A stretch of DNA of 64,000 bases from Ideonella dechloratans. GTDB taxonomy: Bacteria > Pseudomonadota > Gammaproteobacteria > Burkholderiales > Burkholderiaceae_C. Position 1 is the first letter of the stretch. Every line of letters starts with the position of its first letter. The position numbers were made by a program, and so were the translations under genes. The notes beneath the pieces are model-generated. The model ran no database searches. It was not told the DNA's origin and was given only the letters and a program-made list of their open reading frames with translations. Location of the stretch: contig NZ_CP088082.1 in assembly GCF_021049305.1 (NCBI RefSeq), positions 310,001 to 374,000 of the forward strand, in the 5' to 3' direction. Below are positions 19,201-26,282 of this stretch, in pieces.

Positions 19201-20457
19201 CTGATGTGTTCCCCGCGAGCGCGGGGATGAACCATCGTCCAGGCCACCAAGATCACCGGCGACGACGTGTTCCCCGCGAGCGCGGGGATGAACCGGGTGG
19301 GGGAGTCCGCCTCGGCGGGCGCCCCCAGTGTTCCCCGCGAGCGCGGGGATGAACCGCCGACGCCAGCCGGGCATTGTCTCGATCACCAGTGTTCCCCGCG
19401 AGCGCGGGGATGAACCGGCCCGCAACCGACAGCTGGCGATCAGGGGAATGTGTTCCCCGCGAGCGCGGGGATGAACCGAACCTGCCGAGCTGGCGCAACG
19501 TGGTCGAGTCGTGTTCCCCGCGAGCGCGGGGATGAACCGCCCAGCGGAGCGCGGTTCTGCAAGGACGGACCGTGTTCCCCGCGAGCGCGGGGATGAACCG
19601 TCCCAATCCACCAGGCCTGCCGAGATGATGAAGTGTTCCCCGCGAGCGCGGGGATGAACCGGAGCCCGCAATGACTGCCCAACAGCAGACCCCCGTGTTC
19701 CCCGCGAGCGCGGGGATGAACCGCGCTTCGAGGGCTTCCGCTCTCGGCCGTACCTGTGTTCCCCGCGAGCGCGGGGATGAACCGGCCCTGAACCTCTATA
19801 ACTTCAACGAGGGGGCGTGTTCCCCGCGAGCGCGGGGATGAACCGTTGTGGCGCAGCCGGCGCACCGGGTCACCGCTGTGTTCCCCGCGAGCGCGGGGAT
19901 GAACCGGCAAATACGACGCGCTGACCGGGGAAGGGCAGGTGTTCCCCGCGAGCGCGGGGATGAACCGTAGCCCGAGGAGACGATGCTGCGGCAGGTCTCG
20001 TGTTCCCCGCGAGCGCGGGGATGAACCGCTCACGGCGTCAGACATGAGGCCCTGCACAACGTGTTCCCCGCGAGCGCGGGGATGAACCGGCGCCCTGCGC
20101 ATCGAAGATGCCGCGCACGCTGTGTTCCCCGCGAGCGCGGGGATGAACCGGCCTGCATGGCCTGGTCGGCATTGGACGGGGCGTATTCCCCGCGATCGCG
20201 GGGATGAACCGAGCCGCCAGATCGGCGCCACCTGGTACTTTGCGTGTTCCCCGCGAGCGCGGGGGATGAACCGGATGGCCGGGAGTTCTTCGGCAACTGG
20301 TCCTCCGTGTTCCCCGCGAGAGCGGGGATGAACCGCTGCAGATGCTGCCGGAGACCGGGATCATCGTGTGTTCCCCGCGAGCGCGGGGATGAACCGGGAG
20401 TGCGGCCGGATGAGAACCCCGCCGGCCAGTGTTCCCCGCGAGCGCGGGGATGTCTGC
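16211..20457 (+). CRISPR. Type I-E CRISPR array, 70 repeats and 69 spacers
   Basis: The repeat is 29 bp, starts GTGTTCCCCGCGAGCGCGGG and ends GATGAACCG. Its CCCCGCGAGCGCGGGG core is the CasE hairpin. Repeats recur every 61 bp, with spacers of 32 nt apart from a few of 33-34 (those before 16761, 16824, 17008, 18656, 19206, 19695 and 20307). I traced every unit from 16211 to 20429. Variant repeats: T at the penultimate C of the unit at 17557, a changed last base in those at 18411 and 19206, several changes in that at 20183, one extra G in that at 20244, a changed loop base in that at 20307, and a last unit (20429) that loses the AACCG end. The degenerate units cluster at the distal end, so the leader is on the cas side. 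Spacers 2 (16301-16332) and 4 (16423-16454) are identical. Confidence 0.99.
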
Positions 20458-20506
20458 TGGCGCATTGCGCCGCGAGGGCCAACAGGCGTCGTTTGCCTCG
20501 CCCATG

Positions 20507-20533
20507 AAAAAAGGGAACGCTGTTGGCGTTCCC
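20507..20533 (-). terminator. Rho-independent terminator of the HiPIP gene
   Basis: Read on the reverse strand: GGGAACGC (20533-20526), five-base loop, GCGTTCCC (20520-20513), then six T (20512-20507). It lies 62 bases after the HiPIP stop codon and about 50 bases beyond the last CRISPR repeat, so it may also limit antisense transcription into the array. Confidence 0.85.
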
Positions 20534-20595
20534 TTCTCGGGGCTGAGGCGTGGCCGCCGCGGGCCACGGCCCTGTCGGGCGGGATCAGGCTTCGA

Positions 20596-20901
20596 TCAAG
20601 CCTTCTTGGCCCAGGCGCTGCACCAGCCCTTGCCGGCCACGACCTTGCCGCCGAACAGGCTGCAGGGGCCGGCGGCATCGCCAGCCTTGCCCTGGAACAG
20701 GGCGCAGCCATGGCACATCTGGCTGGCTTGGTGCTGCGGGTACTTCTTGCCATCGGCCTTGGCGGTGTCGGCCACATAGCCCAGGCTGACGGCTTGCGGG
20801 TCCTTCTCGTCGAGCTTGGCTTGGGCCATGGCGCGGGCGGCCGACAGGCCAGTGCCGACGGCGGCGACGGTCATCATGAAGACGCGGCGATTGGTGGACA
20901 T
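20596..20901 (-). CDS. High-potential iron-sulfur protein (HiPIP)
   Basis: Small periplasmic electron carrier with one [4Fe-4S] cluster, able to donate electrons to a reaction centre or terminal oxidase. The 101-residue precursor begins STNRRVFMMTVAAVG with a twin-arginine-type signal, ending near ARAMA. The mature part has the four cluster cysteines Cys63, Cys66, Cys80 and Cys94 in the HiPIP spacing (CHGC...GPC...GWC). ATG at 20899-20901 has GGAG six bases upstream; an upstream in-frame start lacks this. It is monocistronic, ending in its own terminator beside the CRISPR array. The type is common in purple bacteria and related Burkholderiales, but does not prove phototrophy. Confidence 0.92.
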   Translation of the reverse strand: MSTNRRVFMMTVAAVGTGLSAARAMAQAKLDEKDPQAVSLGYVADTAKADGKKYPQHQASQMCHGCALFQGKAGDAAGPCSLFGGKVVAGKGWCSAWAKKA

Positions 20902-21127
20902 GAAAACTCCGTGAAGGAAGGACAGGCGTTCAGGACATCGGCAAACCCGCCTGTCGAGAGGGTTCGCCAACACGATGCGGTTGGTGCCACCCCTGGGGGT
21001 GGCTTCAGACCTGTTCGTCATGAGCACATGACGTTTGAATCTGATCCTACCTCGTGTGAACGCCGCTGAATTTGATTTGGATGACCTCTGAGGGATTTGG
21101 TCGGGGTTTTCGATGAGGGATTTCTTA

Positions 21128-21146
21128 TTTAATAAGAATCATTATC
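21128..21146. promoter_or_regulatory. Fur-box-like sequence
   Basis: On the reverse strand GATAATGATTCTTATTAAA resembles the 19-bp Fur consensus (hexamers GATAAT repeated), with most positions matching. It overlaps the last codons of the LysR gene and lies about 230 bp upstream of the HiPIP start. The AT-rich patch is striking in this GC-rich DNA, but some of it encodes the tyrosine/asparagine-rich LysR tail, so a chance match is possible. Confidence 0.25.
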
Positions 21147-22052
21147 AATACGATAGGCGAATGACGACAGAATCTCCGTGGCCCAGTCCATGAAGAACTG
21201 GACCCGACGCGGCAGATGGCGTCGACTGGCATAGAGGAAGTTGACCGGCATCGAAGGGGCGCGCCACCCGGGCAGGATCTCGACGAGCCGGCCGGATTCC
21301 ATGAGGGGCCGCAGCCCCGATTCAGGCGCCTGGATGATGCCCAGGCCCGCCAGGCAGCCGGCCTGGTAGGCGTCGGCGGAATTCACCGTCAATTGATGCG
21401 GCAGCGTCAATTCCAGAGTTTGGCCCTGGGCGTCCAGATATTCGAAGGCGGCGGGGCGGTGATGGCCGCCCACGGCATAACGGACCAGGCAATGGCCTTG
21501 GCGCAGGTCGTCCAATTGGTGGGGCACGCCATGGGCGGCCAGGTAGGCCGGGCTGGCGGCATTGAGCTGGCGCATCTGGCCAATGGGCCGCGCGACCAGG
21601 GTGGAATCCTGCAGGTGGCCCACGCGGATCAGGCAGTCGAAGCCCTCGCGCACCAGATCCACCCGTTGGTCATTGGCGCTGAACTCCACCTGCAGGTCCG
21701 GGTGCTGGCGCAGGAATTCCGGCAGGCGCGAGAGCAGCCGCACCACCAGCGCCGAGGGCATGTCCACCCGCAGCCGGCCGGTCAGCGGCGCCGTGGCGGG
21801 GCGGAACAGCGTGCCCAGGTCATCCACCCCGTCAAGCAATTCCAGGCAGCGCTCGTAGGCCGATTGACCGTCCTCGGTCAGGTGGACCCTCCGGGTGGTG
21901 CGGTGCAGCAGCTGGGTGCCCAGCCGGGCTTCCAGGCCCTGCACGGCCAGGGTGACGGTGGCCCGGGGCCAGCCCAGGGCCTGGGCGGCACGGGTGAAGC
22001 TGGCCTGTTCGGCCACGCGCACGAAGGCGCGCATCTGATCGAGGGCATCCAT
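21129..22052 (-). CDS. LysR-family transcriptional regulator
   Basis: A 307-residue DNA-binding regulator. The N-terminal winged helix-turn-helix (MDALDQMRAFVRVAEQASFT ... about residues 1-60) is followed by a LysR substrate-binding domain (about 90-295) of the CrgA/DmlR-like subgroup, with PLTGRLRVDMP at its start. It is transcribed away from the SDR gene, the arrangement in which a LysR protein typically controls its neighbour. The 108-bp gap between them would hold the operator. ATG at 22052 is the usual start for this subgroup (MDxLxxMRxF). Its effector is unknown. Confidence 0.92.
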   Translation of the reverse strand: MDALDQMRAFVRVAEQASFTRAAQALGWPRATVTLAVQGLEARLGTQLLHRTTRRVHLTEDGQSAYERCLELLDGVDDLGTLFRPATAPLTGRLRVDMPSALVVRLLSRLPEFLRQHPDLQVEFSANDQRVDLVREGFDCLIRVGHLQDSTLVARPIGQMRQLNAASPAYLAAHGVPHQLDDLRQGHCLVRYAVGGHHRPAAFEYLDAQGQTLELTLPHQLTVNSADAYQAGCLAGLGIIQAPESGLRPLMESGRLVEILPGWRAPSMPVNFLYASRRHLPRRVQFFMDWATEILSSFAYRIDNDSY

Positions 22053-22160
22053 GCTGCATTGTTCATCAATAACAAACAGTGATGGATTGGATGGCTGATT
22101 TATCGGTGGGCAGGAGATCAATAAGCTGGCGCCATCGTCATCGCACTTTTGGAGATCACC

Positions 22161-22931
22161 ATGTCCGAGCAACCGATCCGACCGATCGCCCTGATCACCG
22201 GCGCCAGCCGTGGCCTGGGCCGCAGCATGGCCCTGTCCCTGGCCCAGCGTGGCTGGGATCTCGTCATCACCTACCGCGAGCGGGCCGACCAGGCCGACAC
22301 CCTGCGGCAGGAGGTCGAGGCCCTGGGCGGGCGCCTGGTGGCCCTGGCCCTGGACGTGGGTCAGGCCGGCCAGTTCCCCGACTTTGCCGCCCAGGTCGAG
22401 GCGGCGCTGCAAGCGCAGTGGGGCGGCCGCCGCCTGCAGGCCCTGGTCAACAACGCGGGCGTGGGCATCTATGCGCCGCTGGTGGAGCTGACCGAGGCCC
22501 AGTTCGACGCCCTGGTGGCCATCCACCTGAAGGGCCCCATCTTCCTGACCCAGGCCCTGCTGCCGCTGCTGGCCGACGGCGGACGCATCGTCAACATCTC
22601 GTCCGGCCTGACCCGTTTCAGTCTGCCCGGCTACGGCGCCTATGCGGCCATGAAGGGCGCGATCGAGGTCTTCACCCGCTACCTGGCCAAGGAGCTGGGC
22701 GCGCGCGGCATCGCGGTCAACACGGTGGCGCCGGGGGCCATCGAGACCGATTTCGGGGGGGCTGCGGTGCGCGACAAACCGGAGGTCAATAGCTTCATTG
22801 CCTCGCAGACGGCGCTGGGCCGCGCCGGTGTGCCGGAGGACATCGGACCGATGGTGGCCAGCCTGCTCTCGCCCGATCAGCGCTGGGTGAATGCCCAGCG
22901 CATCGAGGTGTCGGGCGGCATGTTCCTCTGA
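22161..22931 (+). CDS. Short-chain dehydrogenase/reductase
   Basis: Classical SDR of 256 residues, NAD(P)-dependent. It shows TGASRGLG at residues 13-20 for the cofactor, NNAGVG in the middle, a catalytic Ser in NISSG, and the Tyr161-x3-Lys165 pair in YAAMK. The end ERVSGG-type sequence (IEVSGGMFL) is normal. ATG at 22161 has GGAG six bases upstream; an in-frame TTG at 22149 does not. It is divergent from the LysR gene, which probably regulates it. The substrate cannot be predicted. Family members include 3-oxoacyl reductases and various alcohol dehydrogenases. Confidence 0.93.
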   Translation: MSEQPIRPIALITGASRGLGRSMALSLAQRGWDLVITYRERADQADTLRQEVEALGGRLVALALDVGQAGQFPDFAAQVEAALQAQWGGRRLQALVNNAGVGIYAPLVELTEAQFDALVAIHLKGPIFLTQALLPLLADGGRIVNISSGLTRFSLPGYGAYAAMKGAIEVFTRYLAKELGARGIAVNTVAPGAIETDFGGAAVRDKPEVNSFIASQTALGRAGVPEDIGPMVASLLSPDQRWVNAQRIEVSGGMFL

Positions 22932-22944
22932 ACCGGACGATGGC

Positions 22945-23325
22945 TCAGTCGTCGTCGGCCGGGAAGGCGGCGCGCAGAGCCTCGCAGAAGGCCACACTGC
23001 CGCTCAGGGTCAGGGCCAGCGTGTGGCGCACGGCGCGTGCCTCGCTCGGCTGGCTGCTGAAACGGCGGCTCGAGGTGTTGTAGTTCAAGCCTTCGTCGGC
23101 CGACCACTCCCGGCTGGCCGCCAACTCGAACTGCCAATCGTTGCCGTCTTCCAGCGGGCCGGGGCCATTGGGGAAGCGGTCCAGCGCCCAGTCCAGCACC
23201 AGGGCGGTTTCATCCTGCAGCTCGCTCCACGAGGGTGGGCCGACCGAGGCCATGGCGTCGAACACACCGTGACCATCGGTGTCCTCGCTGAAGTCGAAGT
23301 CAAGGTAACGCAGCTGAGGAGGCAT
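22945..23325 (-). CDS. Conserved-looking hypothetical protein
   Basis: A 126-residue, acidic, cytoplasmic protein that I do not recognise. It begins PPQLRYLDFDFSEDTDG and contains ELQDETALVLDWALDRFPNG and a C-terminal hydrophobic helix SGSVAFCEALRAAFP. No signal peptide, membrane segment or known motif is visible. Codon use matches the neighbours (GC-rich third positions), which supports a real gene. It converges with the SDR gene (13 bases between stops) and is divergent from the RlmN-like gene. No Shine-Dalgarno sequence is obvious. Confidence 0.65.
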   Translation of the reverse strand: MPPQLRYLDFDFSEDTDGHGVFDAMASVGPPSWSELQDETALVLDWALDRFPNGPGPLEDGNDWQFELAASREWSADEGLNYNTSSRRFSSQPSEARAVRHTLALTLSGSVAFCEALRAAFPADDD

Positions 23326-23399
23326 GGCAATCCGAAGTAACCAGATGCAAGCATACGCCCTTCAGGGGCGCTTCGGAGGCGAACAGCGACAATTCGACC

Positions 23400-24446
23400 A
23401 TGCGCATCGCCGATCTTCGCCAACGTCTGCAGGCCCTGGGGGCCTTGCCGGTCCACCAGGACCGCGTGCTGCGCCACTGGGTGCAGGCCAAGCCCATGGA
23501 GGCCAGCCGCCGCAAGATCGAGCACTTCCTGCCCCAGGCGGTGCGAGACGATCTGCCGGCCCTGATGGCCACGCTGGACGGCCTGGTGCGCCTGCAGTCC
23601 GAACACCCGGCCGAGGATGGTGCGGCCCGGCTGCTGGTGGCCCTGAACGATGGCCAGACCGTGGAGAGCGTGCTGCTGCCGCGCGACGGCCTGTGCGTGT
23701 CCACTCAGGTGGGCTGCGCGGTGGGCTGCCGCTTCTGCATGACCGGGCGCGACGGCCTGCTGCGCCAGGTAGGCAGCGCCGAGATCGTCGCCCAGGTGGC
23801 GCTGGCGCGCCGGCTGCGGCCGGTCAAGAAGGTCGTGTTCATGGGCATGGGCGAGCCGGCCCACAACCTGGACAACGTGCTGGAGGCCATCGAGCTGCTG
23901 GGCACACTGGGCAACATCGGCCACAAGAACCTGGTCTTTTCCACCGTGGGCGACGAGCGCGCCTTCGAGCGCCTGCCGCAGGGCCGGGTCAAGCCGGCGC
24001 TGGCGCTGTCGCTGCACACCACGCGGGCGGATCTGCGCGCCGAGCTGCTGCCGCGCGCGCCGCGCATCGCGCCTGCCGAGCTGATGGACCGCGCCGAGGC
24101 CTACGCCCGCGCCACCGGCTACCCGCTGCAGGTGCAGTGGACGCTGATCGAGGGCGTGAACGACAGCGACGCCGAGATGGACGCCTTGGTCAAGCTCTTC
24201 CAGGGCCGCTACGCCATGCTGAACATGATCCCCTACAACGCGGTGCCCGATCTGCCCTACCAGCGGCCCGCCTGGGAGAAGGCAGCTGAGCTGGCCCGGC
24301 GCCTGCACCGCCAGGGCGTGCTGACCAAGCTGCGTCACTCGGCGGGGCAGGATGTGGACGGAGGCTGCGGCCAGCTGCGGGCGCGGCAGGCGGCCACCGG
24401 GACCGGGGTGCCGGTCACCCTGCAGCGTCGTCCGCAGGCGGCCTGA
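23400..24446 (+). CDS. RlmN-like radical SAM RNA methyltransferase
   Basis: A 348-residue member of the RlmN/Cfr family, which methylates an adenosine in RNA (A2503 of 23S rRNA for RlmN). The [4Fe-4S] cysteines are Cys106, Cys110 and Cys113 (CAVGCRFC). The two mechanistic cysteines also seem present, in GLCVSTQVGC and GGCGQL near the C-terminus. Other shared segments are FMGMGEP, ALSLHTT and QWTLIEGVND. It differs from true RlmN in several places (for example GQDVDGGCGQL where RlmN has the DIDAACGQL type), so it may be a paralogue with another RNA target. The start ATG at 23400 is the only good one. It is divergent from the hypothetical gene at 22945. Confidence 0.85.
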   Translation: MRIADLRQRLQALGALPVHQDRVLRHWVQAKPMEASRRKIEHFLPQAVRDDLPALMATLDGLVRLQSEHPAEDGAARLLVALNDGQTVESVLLPRDGLCVSTQVGCAVGCRFCMTGRDGLLRQVGSAEIVAQVALARRLRPVKKVVFMGMGEPAHNLDNVLEAIELLGTLGNIGHKNLVFSTVGDERAFERLPQGRVKPALALSLHTTRADLRAELLPRAPRIAPAELMDRAEAYARATGYPLQVQWTLIEGVNDSDAEMDALVKLFQGRYAMLNMIPYNAVPDLPYQRPAWEKAAELARRLHRQGVLTKLRHSAGQDVDGGCGQLRARQAATGTGVPVTLQRRPQAA

Positions 24447-24455
24447 ACCGCCGGC

Positions 24456-24902
24456 TCACTTCCAGCCGAAGTGCTGGCGCAGCAGGGCGGCGCTGGCGTT
24501 GATGGGCTGGTCCAGCACGCTGGGCAGGGTGACCACCGATTGGGCCGGCGGGCGCAGCGGGTGCGCACCCAGCACGGCCGCGTGACGGATCACCCAGCCC
24601 GCGCGCTGCAGGGCCTCCAGGTAGGCGATGGCGTCCGGCCAGGCCTGGGCGTCGTGCGGGTGCGCACCAGGCCACAGCGAGAACAGCACCTGCTGGCAGC
24701 GGCTGCGCGCCACTTCCTCCTGGAAGGCCGCCACCGTGGTGCGGCTTTCCTGCAGGGCCGAGGCCCGGGCATAGAGCTTGAACTTGTCACCCTGCGCCGT
24801 CTCCATGTCGCGCACGCTGCGGTTGAAGCAGCCGCTCAGGCAGCGCAGCAGGGTGGACTTGCGGGTGTTCGGATTGCCGATCAGGACATGTGCTTCCACC
24901 AT
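24456..24902 (-). CDS. Small protein with degenerate P-loop, function unknown
   Basis: A 148-residue protein with GNPNTRKST (residues 9-17) near the N-terminus. This resembles a Walker A loop in which Arg replaces the glycine before Lys-Ser. It is followed by LLRCLSGCFNRSVRDME. A Walker B is not obvious, so nucleotide binding is uncertain. The rest (QQVLFSLWPGAHPHDAQAWP, IAYLEALQRAGWVIRHAAVLG) looks like a compact alpha/beta protein. GC-rich codon use supports a real gene. It converges with the RlmN-like gene and lies 38 bases from the stop of the ABC ATPase gene on its upstream side. Confidence 0.6.
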   Translation of the reverse strand: MVEAHVLIGNPNTRKSTLLRCLSGCFNRSVRDMETAQGDKFKLYARASALQESRTTVAAFQEEVARSRCQQVLFSLWPGAHPHDAQAWPDAIAYLEALQRAGWVIRHAAVLGAHPLRPPAQSVVTLPSVLDQPINASAALLRQHFGWK

Positions 24903-24940
24903 AGGCAGCCAAGTTTAGCGCCGCATGATGGGTGCCAGCC

Positions 24941-26239
24941 TCAGGCGCCGTCGGCGGCGGTCTGGTCGGGCAGTCGCAGGGTCCGGGCGTTGAAGTCGTA
25001 CTCGAAGACCTCGCCGTGGCGGGCCCAGGAGACGATGGTCTGGAGCACCTGGCGGGCTTCGGCCGGCTCCAGCGCCTCGCTCAGCAGGCGCAGGAAGGGG
25101 GCCTCGGGCAGTTCGCCGGTGGCCTCCTGCTCCAGGCTGTGGCGGATGTGGGCCGCCAGCGGCACATGGGTCAGCAGTTGCTGGCCGAAGACCTCGTGGC
25201 GCAGGGTGTGCGAGCCGTCCACATAGCGCCGGCCCAGCGGGCTGAGCTGCAGGTCGCCATCGGCCAGATGGGCCAGGCCCAGCAGCGACACCGCGTGCGC
25301 GGCCGGCAGCAGCTCGGCGTCGGTCAGCTCCGACTCCTCGGACAGCTGCGGCAGGTCGGCGCGGCCATTGAAGGGCTCATCGGCCAGCAGCTCCAGCAGA
25401 TCGTCCATGCGGGCCACGTCGGCCGCGGGCAGGCGGGTGGCCAGGGCCGGGGCCACCGGGGCCGCGGTGCCGGCGCGGGCGCCGGTCATCAGTCCGTAGA
25501 CCTGGTCGATCAGGGCGCGCACCTCGGCGCTCTCGGCGTCGCGCGGGTGCGGCAGGGCGATGGCCAGCTCGGAGCGCACGCGGCCCGGGTCGCTGGCGAA
25601 CACCAGCACCCGGTCAGCCATCATCACGGCCTCCTCGATGTTGTGCGACACCACCAGCATGGCCTTGGTCGGCATCTGGCCGGAGGTCCACAGCTCCAGA
25701 ATGTCCTCGCGCAGGCGTTCGCCGGTCAGCACGTCCAGCGCGGAGAAGGCCTCGTCCATCAGCAGCACATGAGGCTCGGTCACCAGGGCGCGGGCAATGC
25801 CCACGCGCTGGCGCATGCCGCCCGACAGCTCGCGCGGCAGGGCCCCCTCGAAGCCCGCCAGGCCGATCAGCTCGATGGCTGACTGGGCCTTCTGCGCGCG
25901 CACCTCGGCCGCCACGCCGCGGGCTTCCAGCCCCAGCTCCACGTTCTGCTGCACCGTCAGCCAGGGGAACAGCGCGAAGGACTGGAACACCATGCTGATG
26001 CCCCGGGCCGGGCCGTAGAGCGGCTGGCCCCGGTAGCGCACATCGCCCTGGTCGGCCTCCACCAAGCCGGCCATGATGCGCAGCAGGGTGCTCTTGCCCG
26101 AGCCGGACTGGCCCAGCAGGGCGACGATCTCGCCCTCGCGCAGGGTGAAGTCCACGCCGTCGAGCACGGCACGGCTGCGGCCGTCCGCGGCGCGGAAGGA
26201 CTTGCCCACGCCACGCAGTTGGAGGATGTCGGTGCTCAT
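24941..26239 (-). CDS. NitT/TauT-type ABC transporter ATP-binding protein with AAA-associated C-terminal domain
   Basis: ATPase subunit of an importer of the nitrate/sulfonate/taurine family. Of 432 residues, the ABC domain (1-about 245) has Walker A GQSGSGKST, Q-loop VFQSFALFPWL, signature LSGGMRQRVGIARAL, Walker B VLLMDEAFSALD and switch His in VVSHNIEEA. Residues from about 280 form a second domain of the AAA-associated type (DLLELLADEPFNGRADLPQL ... RHGEVFEYDFN), found on a subset of these ATPases. ATG at 26239 has GGAG eight bases upstream; an in-frame TTG at 26254 is rejected. The permease gene is 43 bp upstream in the same operon. No periplasmic binding protein gene is nearby. Confidence 0.92.
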   Translation of the reverse strand: MSTDILQLRGVGKSFRAADGRSRAVLDGVDFTLREGEIVALLGQSGSGKSTLLRIMAGLVEADQGDVRYRGQPLYGPARGISMVFQSFALFPWLTVQQNVELGLEARGVAAEVRAQKAQSAIELIGLAGFEGALPRELSGGMRQRVGIARALVTEPHVLLMDEAFSALDVLTGERLREDILELWTSGQMPTKAMLVVSHNIEEAVMMADRVLVFASDPGRVRSELAIALPHPRDAESAEVRALIDQVYGLMTGARAGTAAPVAPALATRLPAADVARMDDLLELLADEPFNGRADLPQLSEESELTDAELLPAAHAVSLLGLAHLADGDLQLSPLGRRYVDGSHTLRHEVFGQQLLTHVPLAAHIRHSLEQEATGELPEAPFLRLLSEALEPAEARQVLQTIVSWARHGEVFEYDFNARTLRLPDQTAADGA

Positions 26240-26282
26240 GTCGGCGCTCCGCAAGGACGAGATGGAAGGTGAGGCCAGGGGG

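Noticed and set aside
16211..20457. Self-targeting spacers
   Set aside because: Reading the 69 spacers I noticed no match to genes in this window, but this was by eye. A search of the full genome would be needed.
20986..21003. Hairpin GCCACCCC-TG-GGGGTGGC upstream of the HiPIP gene
   Set aside because: It has a good stem but no T-run and is far from a start or stop codon. No regulator or riboswitch class fits, so it is not listed as a feature.
26239..26254. Alternative TTG start of the ABC ATPase
   Set aside because: The ATG at 26239 has a well-spaced GGAG and gives the usual N-terminus.
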